Shown in pieces: positions 7,437 through 15,586 of a stretch of DNA of 64,000 nucleotides. The notes under the pieces are model-generated. The model made no database searches. It was not told where the DNA came from and saw only the letters and a list, made by a program, of their open reading frames with translations. The translations under genes were made by a program, and so were the position numbers. Origin of the DNA: Microcella daejeonensis (GTDB lineage Bacteria; Actinomycetota; Actinomycetes; Actinomycetales; Microbacteriaceae); contig NZ_CP113089.1 in assembly GCF_026625045.1 (NCBI RefSeq), positions 248,001 to 312,000 on the forward strand, in the 5' to 3' direction. Positions within the stretch are counted from its first letter, which is position 1. Every line of letters starts with the position of its first letter.

Positions 7437-8470
7437 CCCGCCTGCCCGCTCCATTCCGCGAACGGATCCCAGCCGCCGCGCTCGTCGACCGCGCGGCCGT
7501 CCACGAGCACCGCGGGCACGGCGCGCCCCTCGGCGTCGACCGGCGCCGCGACCACGCGCCCGATCGCGACGAATCCGCCCGGGAGCCCCTGCTCGGCGAC
7601 CGCGGCGGGGAACGTCGCCATCAGCGAATGATCCTCCCCGCCGGTGAGCGCGTGCGGGCCGGCCGCCGCGAGCAGCGCGCCGTCGAGATCGAGGCCGACG
7701 CCGCTCGCGCGGGCGACCCGGCGGGCGTCGAGCGCCAGGCCGTCGCTGAGATCGAGCATGGCGGTGGCTCCGGCGCGGGCGGCGAGGGTGCCGTCGGCGA
7801 TCGGCGGTCGCGGGGCGAGCTGGGCCGACAGCGGCTCGGGATGCTCGGCGCGCAGCCGGGCGGCGGCAGTGGCATCCGGCGCCCCCGTCGCGTCGACGCC
7901 CCGCTCGAACAGCAGCGCGAGCCCCTCGGCCGCGAGCCCCAGCGGGCCGGAGACCGCGATCACGTCGCCCTCTCCCGCGCCGGATCGCGTCACGGGCGCG
8001 CGCCCCTCGAGGTCGCCGAATGCCGTCACGGCGATCGTCAGCACGCTCGAGACGCTGAGGTCGCCGCCGACGACGCCGCAGCCCGGCGCGAGCGCGGCGC
8101 ACGCGTCGCGCATGCCGTCGGCGAAGGCCTCGAGCTCGGGCACGGGCGTGCTGCCCGGCGCCGCGAGGGCGACGACGAGGGCGGTCGGCCGGGCGCCCAT
8201 CGCGGCGACGTCGCTGAGGTTCGTGGCGGCGGCCTTCCATCCGAGGTCGTGCATGGTCGACCACGCCGTGCGGAAGTCGGGGCCGTGGATCATCATGTCG
8301 GTCGTCACGACGTAGCGGCCGTCGGCGGCGGCGAGCACGGCGGCGTCGTCGCCCGGCCCGAGCAGGGTCGCGGCCGACTCGGGCAGGCGCGGGATGATGC
8401 GCGCGAGCGCCGCGAGCTCGCCGACCGCGTCGAGGGTGTCGCGCGGGTCGGGGGTGCTCGCATCGCGCAT
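7433..8470 (-). CDS. thiL: Thiamine-monophosphate kinase
   Basis: A 345-residue ATP-dependent kinase making thiamine diphosphate from thiamine monophosphate, the last cofactor step. Motifs of the AIR synthase/ThiL fold are clear: G-P-G-D-D-A-A-V (38-45), T-T-D-M-M-I-H-G-P-D-F-R, G-A-R-P-T-A, G-G-D-L-S near 140, L-D-L-S-D-G-L-A-L-D near 240 and G-G-E-D-H-S-L near 275. ATG 8470 is the start, with TACCGT six bases upstream. It converges with rsmD and diverges from the small membrane protein gene at 8510. Confidence 0.95.
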   Translation of the reverse strand: MRDASTPDPRDTLDAVGELAALARIIPRLPESAATLLGPGDDAAVLAAADGRYVVTTDMMIHGPDFRTAWSTMHDLGWKAAATNLSDVAAMGARPTALVVALAAPGSTPVPELEAFADGMRDACAALAPGCGVVGGDLSVSSVLTIAVTAFGDLEGRAPVTRSGAGEGDVIAVSGPLGLAAEGLALLFERGVDATGAPDATAAARLRAEHPEPLSAQLAPRPPIADGTLAARAGATAMLDLSDGLALDARRVARASGVGLDLDGALLAAAGPHALTGGEDHSLMATFPAAVAEQGLPGGFVAIGRVVAAPVDAEGRAVPAVLVDGRAVDERGGWDPFAEWSGQAG

Positions 8471-8482
8471 ATGCCCACGGTA
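8471..8482 (-). promoter_or_regulatory. Leaderless-type -10 box of thiL
   Basis: TACCGT (8482-8477, minus strand), then GGGCAT, then ATG. Six-base spacing again. Confidence 0.5.
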
Positions 8483-8509
8483 TCGCGGCCCGCCCGGCAG
8501 ACTGGGGGC

Positions 8510-8995
8510 ATGAGCGACAAGACGCCCGGCACTCCGTACGGCCCGGCCGCCCCACCATCCGCTGCCGCCGCTCCCGTCGCCGCTCCGGTCTCGATGCCGA
8601 CGCCCGCCGACGCGCCGACCCTCGCGGACGACGTCGTCGCGCGCGCCCGCGCCGGGATGCGCACGGCCGCGCGCGTGCTCGGCCTCACCGCGATCGGGCT
8701 GCTCGTCGCCTTCGTGATCCTCGTCGTCGTGGACCAGGCGGGCGGCCCCGTCGCCGACATCACGGAGCCGGTCGGCGGCATCCTCGGCATCGGCTCGCCG
8801 CTGCTCGCCGTCGTCGCGCTCAACATCCTCGTATGGCGCGCGCTCGTCCCCGGTCTCGCCCGCCTGGCGCCGAGCACCCGCGTCGTGGCAATCGTCGGCA
8901 TCGGCCTCGCCATCGCCGGCGCGAGCGTCGTCCTGCTGGCCGGCCTGCTCTGGGCCGGCGTCATCGCGATCCTCCTGCTCGAGGGGTTCAGCTGA
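8510..8995 (+). CDS. Small membrane protein, unknown function
   Basis: A 161-residue protein. Residues 1-50 are Pro/Ala-rich; three hydrophobic helices follow at about 60-82, 97-115 and 122-155, the last rich in Gly/Ile/Val. It ends in the next gene's start (TGATG, one-base overlap with ATG 8995), so the two are made together. GGGGG precedes the ATG. No family is recognised. It is divergent from thiL. Confidence 0.7.
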   Translation: MSDKTPGTPYGPAAPPSAAAAPVAAPVSMPTPADAPTLADDVVARARAGMRTAARVLGLTAIGLLVAFVILVVVDQAGGPVADITEPVGGILGIGSPLLAVVALNILVWRALVPGLARLAPSTRVVAIVGIGLAIAGASVVLLAGLLWAGVIAILLLEGFS

Positions 8996-9369
8996 TGCCC
9001 GGCCCCTCCCACTCCTCCGTCCGGCTGCGCGGCCTCGGGCGGCTGCTGCTGACGATCGCCGGCGTCGCAGCCGTGGTCGTGCTCGCCGCCGCGATCATCG
9101 CGCCGCGCATCCCGGTTCCCGCCGATCTGCGCGCTCTCGCCGACGCCGCCCGCTTCATCGGCCCGCCGCTCGCCCTGCTCGCCGGCCTCGCGGCCCTGCT
9201 GCTCGCGCGCCGCCTCGAGCGCCGCGCCGATCGTGGAGCGCCGGAGCGCGACACGGCCGCGCTGGTTTTCCGCGGCATGCTGCTGACCGCCGGCGGACTC
9301 ATCCTCCTCGGCATCGTCAGCGCCCTCTGGAGCGCCGCCGTGCTCGCCGCGGGCGACCTCCTCCCCTGA
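8995..9369 (+). CDS. Small membrane protein, unknown function
   Basis: A 124-residue protein with three predicted helices (about 14-36, 52-72 and 92-118) separated by a short Arg-rich cytoplasmic loop (R-R-L-E-R-R-A-D). ATG 8995 overlaps the upstream stop, indicating coupling. No motif or family was recognised; the pair may form a small complex. Confidence 0.68.
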   Translation: MPGPSHSSVRLRGLGRLLLTIAGVAAVVVLAAAIIAPRIPVPADLRALADAARFIGPPLALLAGLAALLLARRLERRADRGAPERDTAALVFRGMLLTAGGLILLGIVSALWSAAVLAAGDLLP

Positions 9370-9427
9370 GCGACGCGGGGGCGGGATGCTCGGCTCGCGC
9401 CGACCGCCGGCCGATACCCTGAGCACG

Positions 9428-10003
9428 ATGACCGCTCCCGCCCGCCGCCGCACGCTCGCGCTCGCCCTGCCGCTCGCCCTGCCGCTCGCCCTCCTGCTCG
9501 CCGGCTGCACGGGCACCGTCAACCTCGAGGCCGCCCCCGAGGCCAATGCGCTCGCGTGCGCCGAGATCTCGGTGCGCCTCCCCGACACCGTGGGCGAGCT
9601 CGAGCGCCGGTCGACCAACGCGCAGGCCACCGCCGCCTGGGGCGAGCCGACTGCCGTCATCTACCGCTGCGGCCTGCCGCCGATCGGCCCGAGCGATCTG
9701 CCGTGCTTCACCGTCGACGGGGTCGACTGGCTGCTCGACGACTCGAACGCACCGAGCTTCTCGTTCGTCAGCTACGGCCGCACCCCCGTCACCGAGGTGA
9801 TCGTCGACAACGACGTCGTGCGCGGGCCCGAGGCGCTGCGCCCGATCAGCGCCGCGGTCGCCGCGGTGCCCGCCGAGATGCGCTGCCTCGACGCGACCGA
9901 CGTGTTCGGCGGCGGCACGGTGCCGGGAGAGGAGCCCGCGCAGACGCCGGCCCCCGAGGAGCAGACCGGTGCGCCCGAGCCGAGCGGGACGCCCGCTCCT
10001 TAG
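9428..10003 (+). CDS. DUF3515 family lipoprotein
   Basis: A 191-residue exported lipoprotein. The signal peptide has a basic start (A-R-R-R), an Ala/Leu core and the lipobox L-L-A-G-C around residue 25. The mature part has the DUF3515 pattern: A-C-A-E-I-S-V-R-L-P, W-G-E-P, the Y-R-C-G / L-P-C-F Cys pair, then the F-S-Y-G-R-T-P-type strand. The tail is Pro/Glu-rich. ATG 9428 is chosen over an upstream start because it directly begins the signal peptide; TACCCT lies seven bases before it. Function unknown. It converges with the Ddl gene, overlapping by four bases, as DUF3515 Rv2980 lies next to ddlA in M. tuberculosis. Confidence 0.85.
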   Translation: MTAPARRRTLALALPLALPLALLLAGCTGTVNLEAAPEANALACAEISVRLPDTVGELERRSTNAQATAAWGEPTAVIYRCGLPPIGPSDLPCFTVDGVDWLLDDSNAPSFSFVSYGRTPVTEVIVDNDVVRGPEALRPISAAVAAVPAEMRCLDATDVFGGGTVPGEEPAQTPAPEEQTGAPEPSGTPAP

Positions 10004-11148
10004 GCGCGCGGCCCGTCGAGCCCGACGAGCTTGCCCGCGATGCCGCCGGCGGCGCGCAGCGCGGCCCCGCCGCCGAACCCGGCCTGCGGGAACACGATGC
10101 GCTTGTCGCGCGCCTCGACGATCGCGTCGACGAGCACCTCGGCCGCGGGGCGCTTCGTCGCCCAGAGGTACAGCGAGAGAGCGCCGGGGATGGAGTTGAC
10201 CTCGTTGACGTAGAGCTCGCCCGTCGCCTCGTCGAGCAGCAGGTCGACGCGCACGATGCCGGTCAGGCGCGTGACGTCGGCGACCCGCTCGGCGAGGGAG
10301 CGCGCGGCCGCGTGCACCGCGTCGGGCACCTGCGCGGGGAACTCGCGGGGCGCGCTCGACAGGCCCGCCTCCGATCCGGCGCCGCCGGCGAGGTACTTCT
10401 CGGCGTAGGAGTAGAGGGCGCTGTCGCCGGCGCCGCGCAGCGGCTTCTCGAGGTCGCTGATCTCGAGCTGCGGGTGCGTGCGGAACGAGATGTTGAGGTC
10501 GACGAGCTGCGGGCGGTACGGCTCGAGCACGGCGCCGGTGCGCAGGTGCACGCTGGCGCCCGCGAGCGCGCGCGCGGCATCCAGGTCGTCGGCGATCTCG
10601 ATGCCGATCGACGAGCCGCCGAAGCGGGGCTTGACGATGTACGGGCCGGCGAAGCTCGGCTCGGTGAGGGTCGACACGGCCTCGCGGGGCAGCGAGGGGA
10701 TGCCCGCCGCGTGCATGAGGCCGCCGAAGGCGAGCTTGTCCATGCCGACGGCCCCGGCGAAGATCGTCGACCCCGTCGCGGGGATGCCCAGCGTGGAGAA
10801 CAGCGCGGCACCGCCGCCGCCCTCGCCCGCGCCGCCGTGCAGGCACAGCAGGGCCGCCTCGATGGGGAGCTTCTCGGCCCCGAGCCGCTTGCGTCGGTAG
10901 AGGCCGGGCTCGCCGGAGAGGCGCACCTCGAGCGGCACGCTCTCACGCGGAGCGCCCTCGAGGTAGTCCTTCGCCTCGGTCGCGTCGGGCACGCGGAACC
11001 ACTCCCCCGTCGGCGACCAGTAGATCGGCACCACGGCGTGCCCGGCGGCGACGAGCACGCGCTCGGCCTGCAGGCCGGTCAGGATGGAGATCTCGTGCTC
11101 GGGGCTCGGGCCGCCGAAGACGACGGCCCAGGGGGCGTTCTGGTTCAT
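10000..11148 (-). CDS. D-alanine--D-alanine ligase family ATP-grasp enzyme
   Basis: A 382-residue ATP-grasp ligase that should join two D-alanines for peptidoglycan. Motifs: F-G-G-P-S-P-E-H-E-I-S at the N-terminus, L-H-G-G-A-G-E-G-G, G-M-D-K, V-K-P-R-F-G-G-S-S-I-G, then I-V-R-V-D-L-L-L-D and N-E-V-N-S-I-P-G, the Mg/ATP site. The usual L-H-G-x-x-G-E-D-G reads G-E-G-G here, so substrate choice may be altered. ATG 11148 is preferred (AGGTG upstream); GTG 11154 is possible. It lies 51 bases downstream of the MurF-like gene. Synteny with mycobacterial ddlA supports Ddl; divergence from textbook motifs keeps open a specialised D-amino-acid ligase. Confidence 0.82.
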   Translation of the reverse strand: MNQNAPWAVVFGGPSPEHEISILTGLQAERVLVAAGHAVVPIYWSPTGEWFRVPDATEAKDYLEGAPRESVPLEVRLSGEPGLYRRKRLGAEKLPIEAALLCLHGGAGEGGGGAALFSTLGIPATGSTIFAGAVGMDKLAFGGLMHAAGIPSLPREAVSTLTEPSFAGPYIVKPRFGGSSIGIEIADDLDAARALAGASVHLRTGAVLEPYRPQLVDLNISFRTHPQLEISDLEKPLRGAGDSALYSYAEKYLAGGAGSEAGLSSAPREFPAQVPDAVHAAARSLAERVADVTRLTGIVRVDLLLDEATGELYVNEVNSIPGALSLYLWATKRPAAEVLVDAIVEARDKRIVFPQAGFGGGAALRAAGGIAGKLVGLDGPRA

Positions 11149-11199
11149 GGGCACCTAGCGGAGTCGTGCGCCGCGGTCAGCCCCTGCCCGGGCGGCGAC

Positions 11200-12783
11200 T
11201 CACGGGTAGTGGTCGGGCAGGTCGTTCTCGTAGAGGATAACGCCCCGGTCGGCGGCGAGATCGACGGCCGCGCGCACCGCGGCCTCGCGCCCGTCGACGA
11301 CGTGGGCGCTCGGGCCGTACCCCGCGAGCAGGGCCGCCCGGTTCGTGCGGCCGACCGCGAAGAGGGTGCCGCCCGCGGCCTTGATCGCCGCCGCGAAGTC
11401 GCGGTTGCGCTCGGCCTGCACGGGCCCGAGCTCGACCATGCCGGGGGTGACAACGACGAGCGCGCCGCCGCGCTCGGCCGCGAGCTCGGCCGCGCCCTCG
11501 AGCGCGCGCCGGGCTCCGACCGGGTTGGAGTTGTACGTGTCGTCGATGACGAGCGCGCCGCTCGGCGCCTGCTGCACCTCGGCGCGGTGCTGCGAGCCGG
11601 GCAGCGAGCCGAGCCGGGCGGCGATCGTCGCGACCGGCACGTCGGCCGCGTAGGCGATGCCCGCCGCCACGGCGATGTTGACCGCGTGGCCGGTGCTCGA
11701 GACGGCGACGGCGACCGGATCGGCGCCCCGCCCGATCGTCAGGGATGCCGCGCCCTCGCCGCGCGCATCCAGCACCACATCGGCGTCGGCCCCGGCGTTC
11801 ATCGAGACCGAGATCACGCGCTTGCCGGCGCGAGCGCACTGCTCGGCCAGGCGCGCGATGCGCTCGTCGTCGATCGGCAGCACGACGGTGCGCGCCCGCT
11901 CGGTGATCTCGGCCTTCGCGCGGAAGATGACGTCGGTCGAGCGCATGCGCTGCAGGTGGGATTCGCCGATCACCGTGATCGCGGCGATGTCGGGCGGGAA
12001 GTGGGTGGAGAGCTCGCGGATCTCGCCGGCGCCGAAGATGCCCATCTCGGCCACGAAGATCTCGGTGCCGGGGACGAGCTTGTCGTTCACCGCGCGCGAC
12101 AGCCCGAGGCGGTTGTTGAACGACGCCGGGCTCGCGACGGTCGTGTACGTGCCGCTGAGCAGGTGCGCGACGTAGTTCTTGGTGCTCGTCTTGCCGTAGG
12201 AGCCGGTGATGGCGACGACCCGCGGGCCGACCTGCTGCAGGCGCGCGCGGGCCTGCACCACGAACCGGCGCGACATCGCCTTCTCGATCGGCGCCATGAT
12301 CGCGAGCGCGAGATCGGTCAGCGGGGCGCTCAGCAGCAGCACGAGCGCGGGGCCCGCGGCGCCGAGGAGCGCCGCGAGGCCGATGCCGGCGATGAGGTGG
12401 ACGACGATCCAGGCGGCGAGCAGGCGCTTGACGCGTGCGGTCAGCGCGAAGCGGGCGCTGCGCCCGCGCACGGGCAGCCCGTACGGCAGCCGGGCGAGCA
12501 CGAGGATGGCGGCGAGCGCGAGGAAGGGGCCCGCGTCGGCGAGACCGTCGAGCGTGACACCTCCGGGGCCGGCGATGACCGCGAGGGCGACGAGCACCAC
12601 CACGACGGCGGTGCCGATCGCGGTGATCGGCTCGCGGGAGACCCAGAGGGCAGCCATGCGGCTCACCCAGGTGGGCACGTAATGCTCGCGCTGCGCCACG
12701 CGCAGCCAGCGCGCAGCGACGGGCACGGCCGCGAGAGCGGCCAGCCCGAGCGCGATGAGGGTGATCGGCTCGGTGAGGATCAT
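11200..12783 (-). CDS. Membrane-anchored Mur ligase (MurF-like)
   Basis: A 527-residue protein. Residues 1-160 carry about four hydrophobic helices, absent from ordinary MurF. The Mur ligase part follows: ATP loop A-I-T-G-S-Y-G-K-T-S-T (about 191-201), F-N-N-R-L-G, A-E-M-G, the H-L-Q-R-M switch and D-D-T-Y-N-S-N-P, which is characteristic of MurF. MurF joins D-Ala-D-Ala to UDP-MurNAc-tripeptide. The membrane anchor suggests a lipid-linked or membrane-associated substrate. ATG 12783 overlaps the hydrolase stop by four bases (ATGA), and a Ddl-type ligase follows. It may be an additional, specialised ligase; whether a second murF exists in the usual division cluster cannot be seen here. Confidence 0.82.
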   Translation of the reverse strand: MILTEPITLIALGLAALAAVPVAARWLRVAQREHYVPTWVSRMAALWVSREPITAIGTAVVVVLVALAVIAGPGGVTLDGLADAGPFLALAAILVLARLPYGLPVRGRSARFALTARVKRLLAAWIVVHLIAGIGLAALLGAAGPALVLLLSAPLTDLALAIMAPIEKAMSRRFVVQARARLQQVGPRVVAITGSYGKTSTKNYVAHLLSGTYTTVASPASFNNRLGLSRAVNDKLVPGTEIFVAEMGIFGAGEIRELSTHFPPDIAAITVIGESHLQRMRSTDVIFRAKAEITERARTVVLPIDDERIARLAEQCARAGKRVISVSMNAGADADVVLDARGEGAASLTIGRGADPVAVAVSSTGHAVNIAVAAGIAYAADVPVATIAARLGSLPGSQHRAEVQQAPSGALVIDDTYNSNPVGARRALEGAAELAAERGGALVVVTPGMVELGPVQAERNRDFAAAIKAAGGTLFAVGRTNRAALLAGYGPSAHVVDGREAAVRAAVDLAADRGVILYENDLPDHYP

Positions 12784-13520
12784 GCCGGGGCGTTCCGTTC
12801 TCTCAGCATCGTCATGAGCTCCTCGCGCACGGAGAGCTCGAGATCGCCGGTCAGCAGGTGCTCCGAGCCCGGCACCACGCGGAAGCGGGCGCCGCAGCGC
12901 TCCGCCGCGATGCGGCCGGCCTCGGTGGGGGCGGCGGTGTCGTGCTCGCCCCACACCATGCTGACGGGGCAGGTCAGCGCCCGCAGGTCGTCGTCGTAGT
13001 CCTCGTTGACCGCGGCGACGAGGACGCCGCGCATGACGCCCTGGGCGGCGCGGTAGTCGGCGGATCCGCGCTGGTTGCGCAGGTCATCCATGCGCGCATC
13101 GCTCAGCAGCCCGCGGGCGTTGGCCCAGCGCGCGAGACGGTACGAGAGCGGCGGCTTCACCGTCGGGGCGAGGCGCACGAGGGGCGCACCGGTGAGCACG
13201 AGGCCGCTCACCAGCTCGGGGCGGCGGGCCGCGAGCCGCACGGCGACGCGGCCGCCGAAGGAGTGCCCGACCACGACCACGGGCGCGTAGGCCGCGATCG
13301 CCTCGGCGACGAGCTCGGCGTACTGCTCGGTGCCCCACACCGTCTCGGGGGCGGGCGCCGGGCCGAAACCGGGCAGATGGATGCTCACGGCATCCAGGCC
13401 GGAGAGGATCGTCGCGAAGTCCCCGCCGTCGCGCCCCCAGCCGTGCAGCGCGACCACCGCGGGCGGCGTCGAGCCCGACTTCTCGGCCAGGACGCGGCCG
13501 CCGGAGAGGGAGGTGATCAC
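12780..13520 (-). CDS. Alpha/beta hydrolase coupled to the MurF-like gene
   Basis: A 246-residue alpha/beta hydrolase. L-H-G-W-G-R-D (about 25-31) is the oxyanion loop, G-H-S-F-G-G holds the nucleophile Ser at about 96, W-G-E-H-D gives the Asp near 195 and G-S-E-H-L the His near 223, so the triad is complete. No signal peptide, so it acts in the cytoplasm. GTG 13520 is the start with TAGGCT six bases upstream. Its position at the head of a MurF-like/Ddl-like operon suggests a role in making or clearing a peptide or D-amino-acid ester linked to the wall; the substrate is unknown. Confidence 0.85.
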   Translation of the reverse strand: MITSLSGGRVLAEKSGSTPPAVVALHGWGRDGGDFATILSGLDAVSIHLPGFGPAPAPETVWGTEQYAELVAEAIAAYAPVVVVGHSFGGRVAVRLAARRPELVSGLVLTGAPLVRLAPTVKPPLSYRLARWANARGLLSDARMDDLRNQRGSADYRAAQGVMRGVLVAAVNEDYDDDLRALTCPVSMVWGEHDTAAPTEAGRIAAERCGARFRVVPGSEHLLTGDLELSVREELMTMLRERNAPA

Positions 13521-13532
13521 GGGGTCAGCCTA
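13521..13532 (-). promoter_or_regulatory. Leaderless-type -10 box of the hydrolase/MurF/Ddl operon
   Basis: TAGGCT (13532-13527, minus strand), then GACCCC, then the GTG start. The hexamer is identical to the one before coaD. Confidence 0.5.
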
Positions 13533-13662
13533 TCGGGCGCCATGCCCCCCGAGTGGGGGTCAGCGCGCCGGGATGTGCGCATCGCGCACTCCTCCGGCCC
13601 ACCGGCCGCCGTGCCCGTCGGCCCCGCGGCTCGGGCGCGCATCGGTTCCCCCGCCGTGCGGC

Positions 13663-14745
13663 TCACTCGCCCTGCGGCTCGTCGCTGTCGGTGGCGAGGT
13701 GCGGCGCGAGCTCGCGCGGGTCGAGGGTGCCCTCGAGCACCTGGGCGACCTGGGCGACGATGGGCATGTGCACGCCGCGCTGCTCGGCGAGCTCGAGGAT
13801 GGGCCCGACCGACGAGAGGCCCTCGGCCGTCTGGTTCATCTGCGCGATGACCTCGGTGAAGGCGTAGCCCTGCCCGAGCAGCCGCCCGGCGGTGTTGTTG
13901 CGCGAGAGCTTCGACTCGCACGTCGCGATGAGGTCGCCGAGGCCCGCGAGGCCGCTCATCGTCTCCGCCTGCGCGCCGTAGGCGACGGCGAAGTGGGTGA
14001 GCTCGACGAGCCCGCGGGTGATGATCGAGGCCTTCGTGTTCTCGCCGTACCCGACGCCGTCGGCGATGCCCACGGCCACCGCGATGAGGTTCTTGAGCAC
14101 CCCGCCGAACTCGGTGCCGATGACGTCGGTGTTGACGAAGCTGCGGAAGTACTCGTTCGTCGCGGCCTGCGCGACCGCGACCGCTGTGGCGTGGCTCGCG
14201 CTCGCGACGACGGCGGCGGTCGGCTGCTTCTTCGCGATCTCGAGGGCGAGGTTCGGGCCGCTGACGACCGCGATGCGCTCGACGTCGATGCCCAGCTCGT
14301 TGGCGATGACCTCGCTCATGCGCAGGCCCGTGCCGCGCTCGACGCCCTTCATGAGGCTCACGACCGGCACGTCCGGCGGCACGATGTCGCGGATGGAGTG
14401 CAGGTTCGAGCGCAGCGACTGGCTGGGCACCGAGAGGTAGACCTGCTGCGCGCCGGCGAGCACGCGCTCGAGACGGTCGTGCGCGCGCAGGTTCGGCGGC
14501 AGGTTGATGCCGGGCAGGTAGTCGCTGTTGCGGTGCGTCTCGGTGATCTCCTGCGCGACCTCGCGACGGCGGGCCCAGAGCGTCGTCTGCGCGCCGGCGT
14601 CGGCGAGCACCTTCGCGAAGGTCGTGCCCCACGAGCCGGCTCCGAGCACGGCGATGCGCAGCGCGTCGGGGGCGAGGCCCTCCAGCGGCAGCGAGATGGC
14701 CTCGGTCAGGGGCGGGTGCTCGACGGTGCGTGCGGCATCACTCAA
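13663..14745 (-). CDS. gpsA: Glycerol-3-phosphate dehydrogenase [NAD(P)+]
   Basis: A 360-residue cytoplasmic enzyme reducing dihydroxyacetone phosphate to sn-glycerol-3-phosphate for phospholipids. The Rossmann loop V-L-G-A-G-S-W-G-T-T is at about 33-42, V-P-S-Q near 107, the catalytic Lys in S-L-M-K-G near 137, G-P-N near 163 and K-N-L-I-A-V-A-V-G near 217. The N-terminus has a ~28-residue extension. It overlaps the 3' end of plsC by eight bases; together they make the first intermediates of phospholipid synthesis. The 142 bases downstream, before the hydrolase gene, hold only its promoter. Confidence 0.96.
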   Translation of the reverse strand: MSDAARTVEHPPLTEAISLPLEGLAPDALRIAVLGAGSWGTTFAKVLADAGAQTTLWARRREVAQEITETHRNSDYLPGINLPPNLRAHDRLERVLAGAQQVYLSVPSQSLRSNLHSIRDIVPPDVPVVSLMKGVERGTGLRMSEVIANELGIDVERIAVVSGPNLALEIAKKQPTAAVVASASHATAVAVAQAATNEYFRSFVNTDVIGTEFGGVLKNLIAVAVGIADGVGYGENTKASIITRGLVELTHFAVAYGAQAETMSGLAGLGDLIATCESKLSRNNTAGRLLGQGYAFTEVIAQMNQTAEGLSSVGPILELAEQRGVHMPIVAQVAQVLEGTLDPRELAPHLATDSDEPQGE

Positions 14746-15469
14746 AACGTCCGGTCTCCTTCTGGTTGTTCTTGCTCGGATCCCACCGCTCGGCCGGCGG
14801 CGTCTCGCCGCGCAGGTCGCCGAGCAGCTGGGCGATCGCCGTCATGACGCGGGCGGTGCCCTCGGCGAGCGTCGCCTGGTCGATGGGTCGACCGCGCAGA
14901 TCGCTCAGGTCGACGGGGTCGCCGATCTTGCACTCGATGCGCTTGCGGGGGAAGAAGCTAATCCTCTTCGAGTAGCGGGCCATGATCTTCTGCGTTCCCC
15001 AGTGGGCGGCCGGGATGATGTCGACGCCCGACTCGAGCGCCATGCGCACGGCCCCGGACTTGCCGCGCATCGGCCACAGATCGGGGTCGCGCGTGAGGGT
15101 CCCCTCGGGGTAGATGATGACGGCGAGACGCCGATCGACCAGCTGCTGCGCCGCCTTGAGCGGAGCATCCGACCGCCCCCGCCCCTCGCGCTCGACGGGG
15201 ATCTGCCCGGAGGCGGTGAGGATGCGGCCGACGACGGGGATGCGGAACAGGCTGCCCTTCGCGAGGAACCGAGGAACCCGGCCGAGGCCCCACATGAAGC
15301 GCCCCATGATGACCGGGTCGATCTCGCTGTAGTGGTTGGGGGCGAGGATGAACGCGCCCTGCTTCGGCAGCTTGTGCCCGTCGATCGTGACGAACTTGGC
15401 CATGACGGTCAGCAGCGGCAGGCAGAGGGCGGCGATGCCGTGCCAGAGGAGGGTCTTCTCGCGGGTCAC
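14738..15469 (-). CDS. plsC: 1-acyl-sn-glycerol-3-phosphate acyltransferase
   Basis: A 243-residue membrane-bound acyltransferase making phosphatidic acid. An N-terminal hydrophobic segment (about 8-25) is followed by the acyltransferase motif N-H-Y-S-E-I-D (H-x4-D) near 45-51, the F-L-A-K block II near 68, and Y-P-E-G-T near 120, which binds glycerol phosphate. GTG 15469 starts the frame and TAGCCT stands six bases upstream. gpsA overlaps its end, so both enzymes come from one transcript. Confidence 0.94.
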   Translation of the reverse strand: MTREKTLLWHGIAALCLPLLTVMAKFVTIDGHKLPKQGAFILAPNHYSEIDPVIMGRFMWGLGRVPRFLAKGSLFRIPVVGRILTASGQIPVEREGRGRSDAPLKAAQQLVDRRLAVIIYPEGTLTRDPDLWPMRGKSGAVRMALESGVDIIPAAHWGTQKIMARYSKRISFFPRKRIECKIGDPVDLSDLRGRPIDQATLAEGTARVMTAIAQLLGDLRGETPPAERWDPSKNNQKETGRFE

Positions 15470-15481
15470 CGCCCCAGGCTA
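15470..15481 (-). promoter_or_regulatory. Leaderless-type -10 box of plsC-gpsA
   Basis: TAGCCT (15481-15476, minus strand), then GGGGCG, then the GTG start. Confidence 0.5.
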
Positions 15482-15511
15482 GTGCTCGGCGGCACGTCGG
15501 CGAGGGCACCC

Positions 15512-15582
15512 GCGCGGGGCGCCGTCGCGCAGACGCGCAGGGGCGCGTCCGGTCGGCTCAGCCGAGCGACGGCGCCCCCGCG
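15512..15582 (-). terminator. Long hairpin after murA
   Basis: GCGCGGGGCGCCGTCGC at 15512-15528 pairs with GCGACGGCGCCCCCGCGC at 15565-15582, 17 pairs with one bulge. The loop carries a second stem, CGGCT/AGCCG. It starts five bases after the murA stop and ends before the plsC promoter, so it should separate the two transcripts. Confidence 0.55.
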
Positions 15583-15586
15583 CGGC

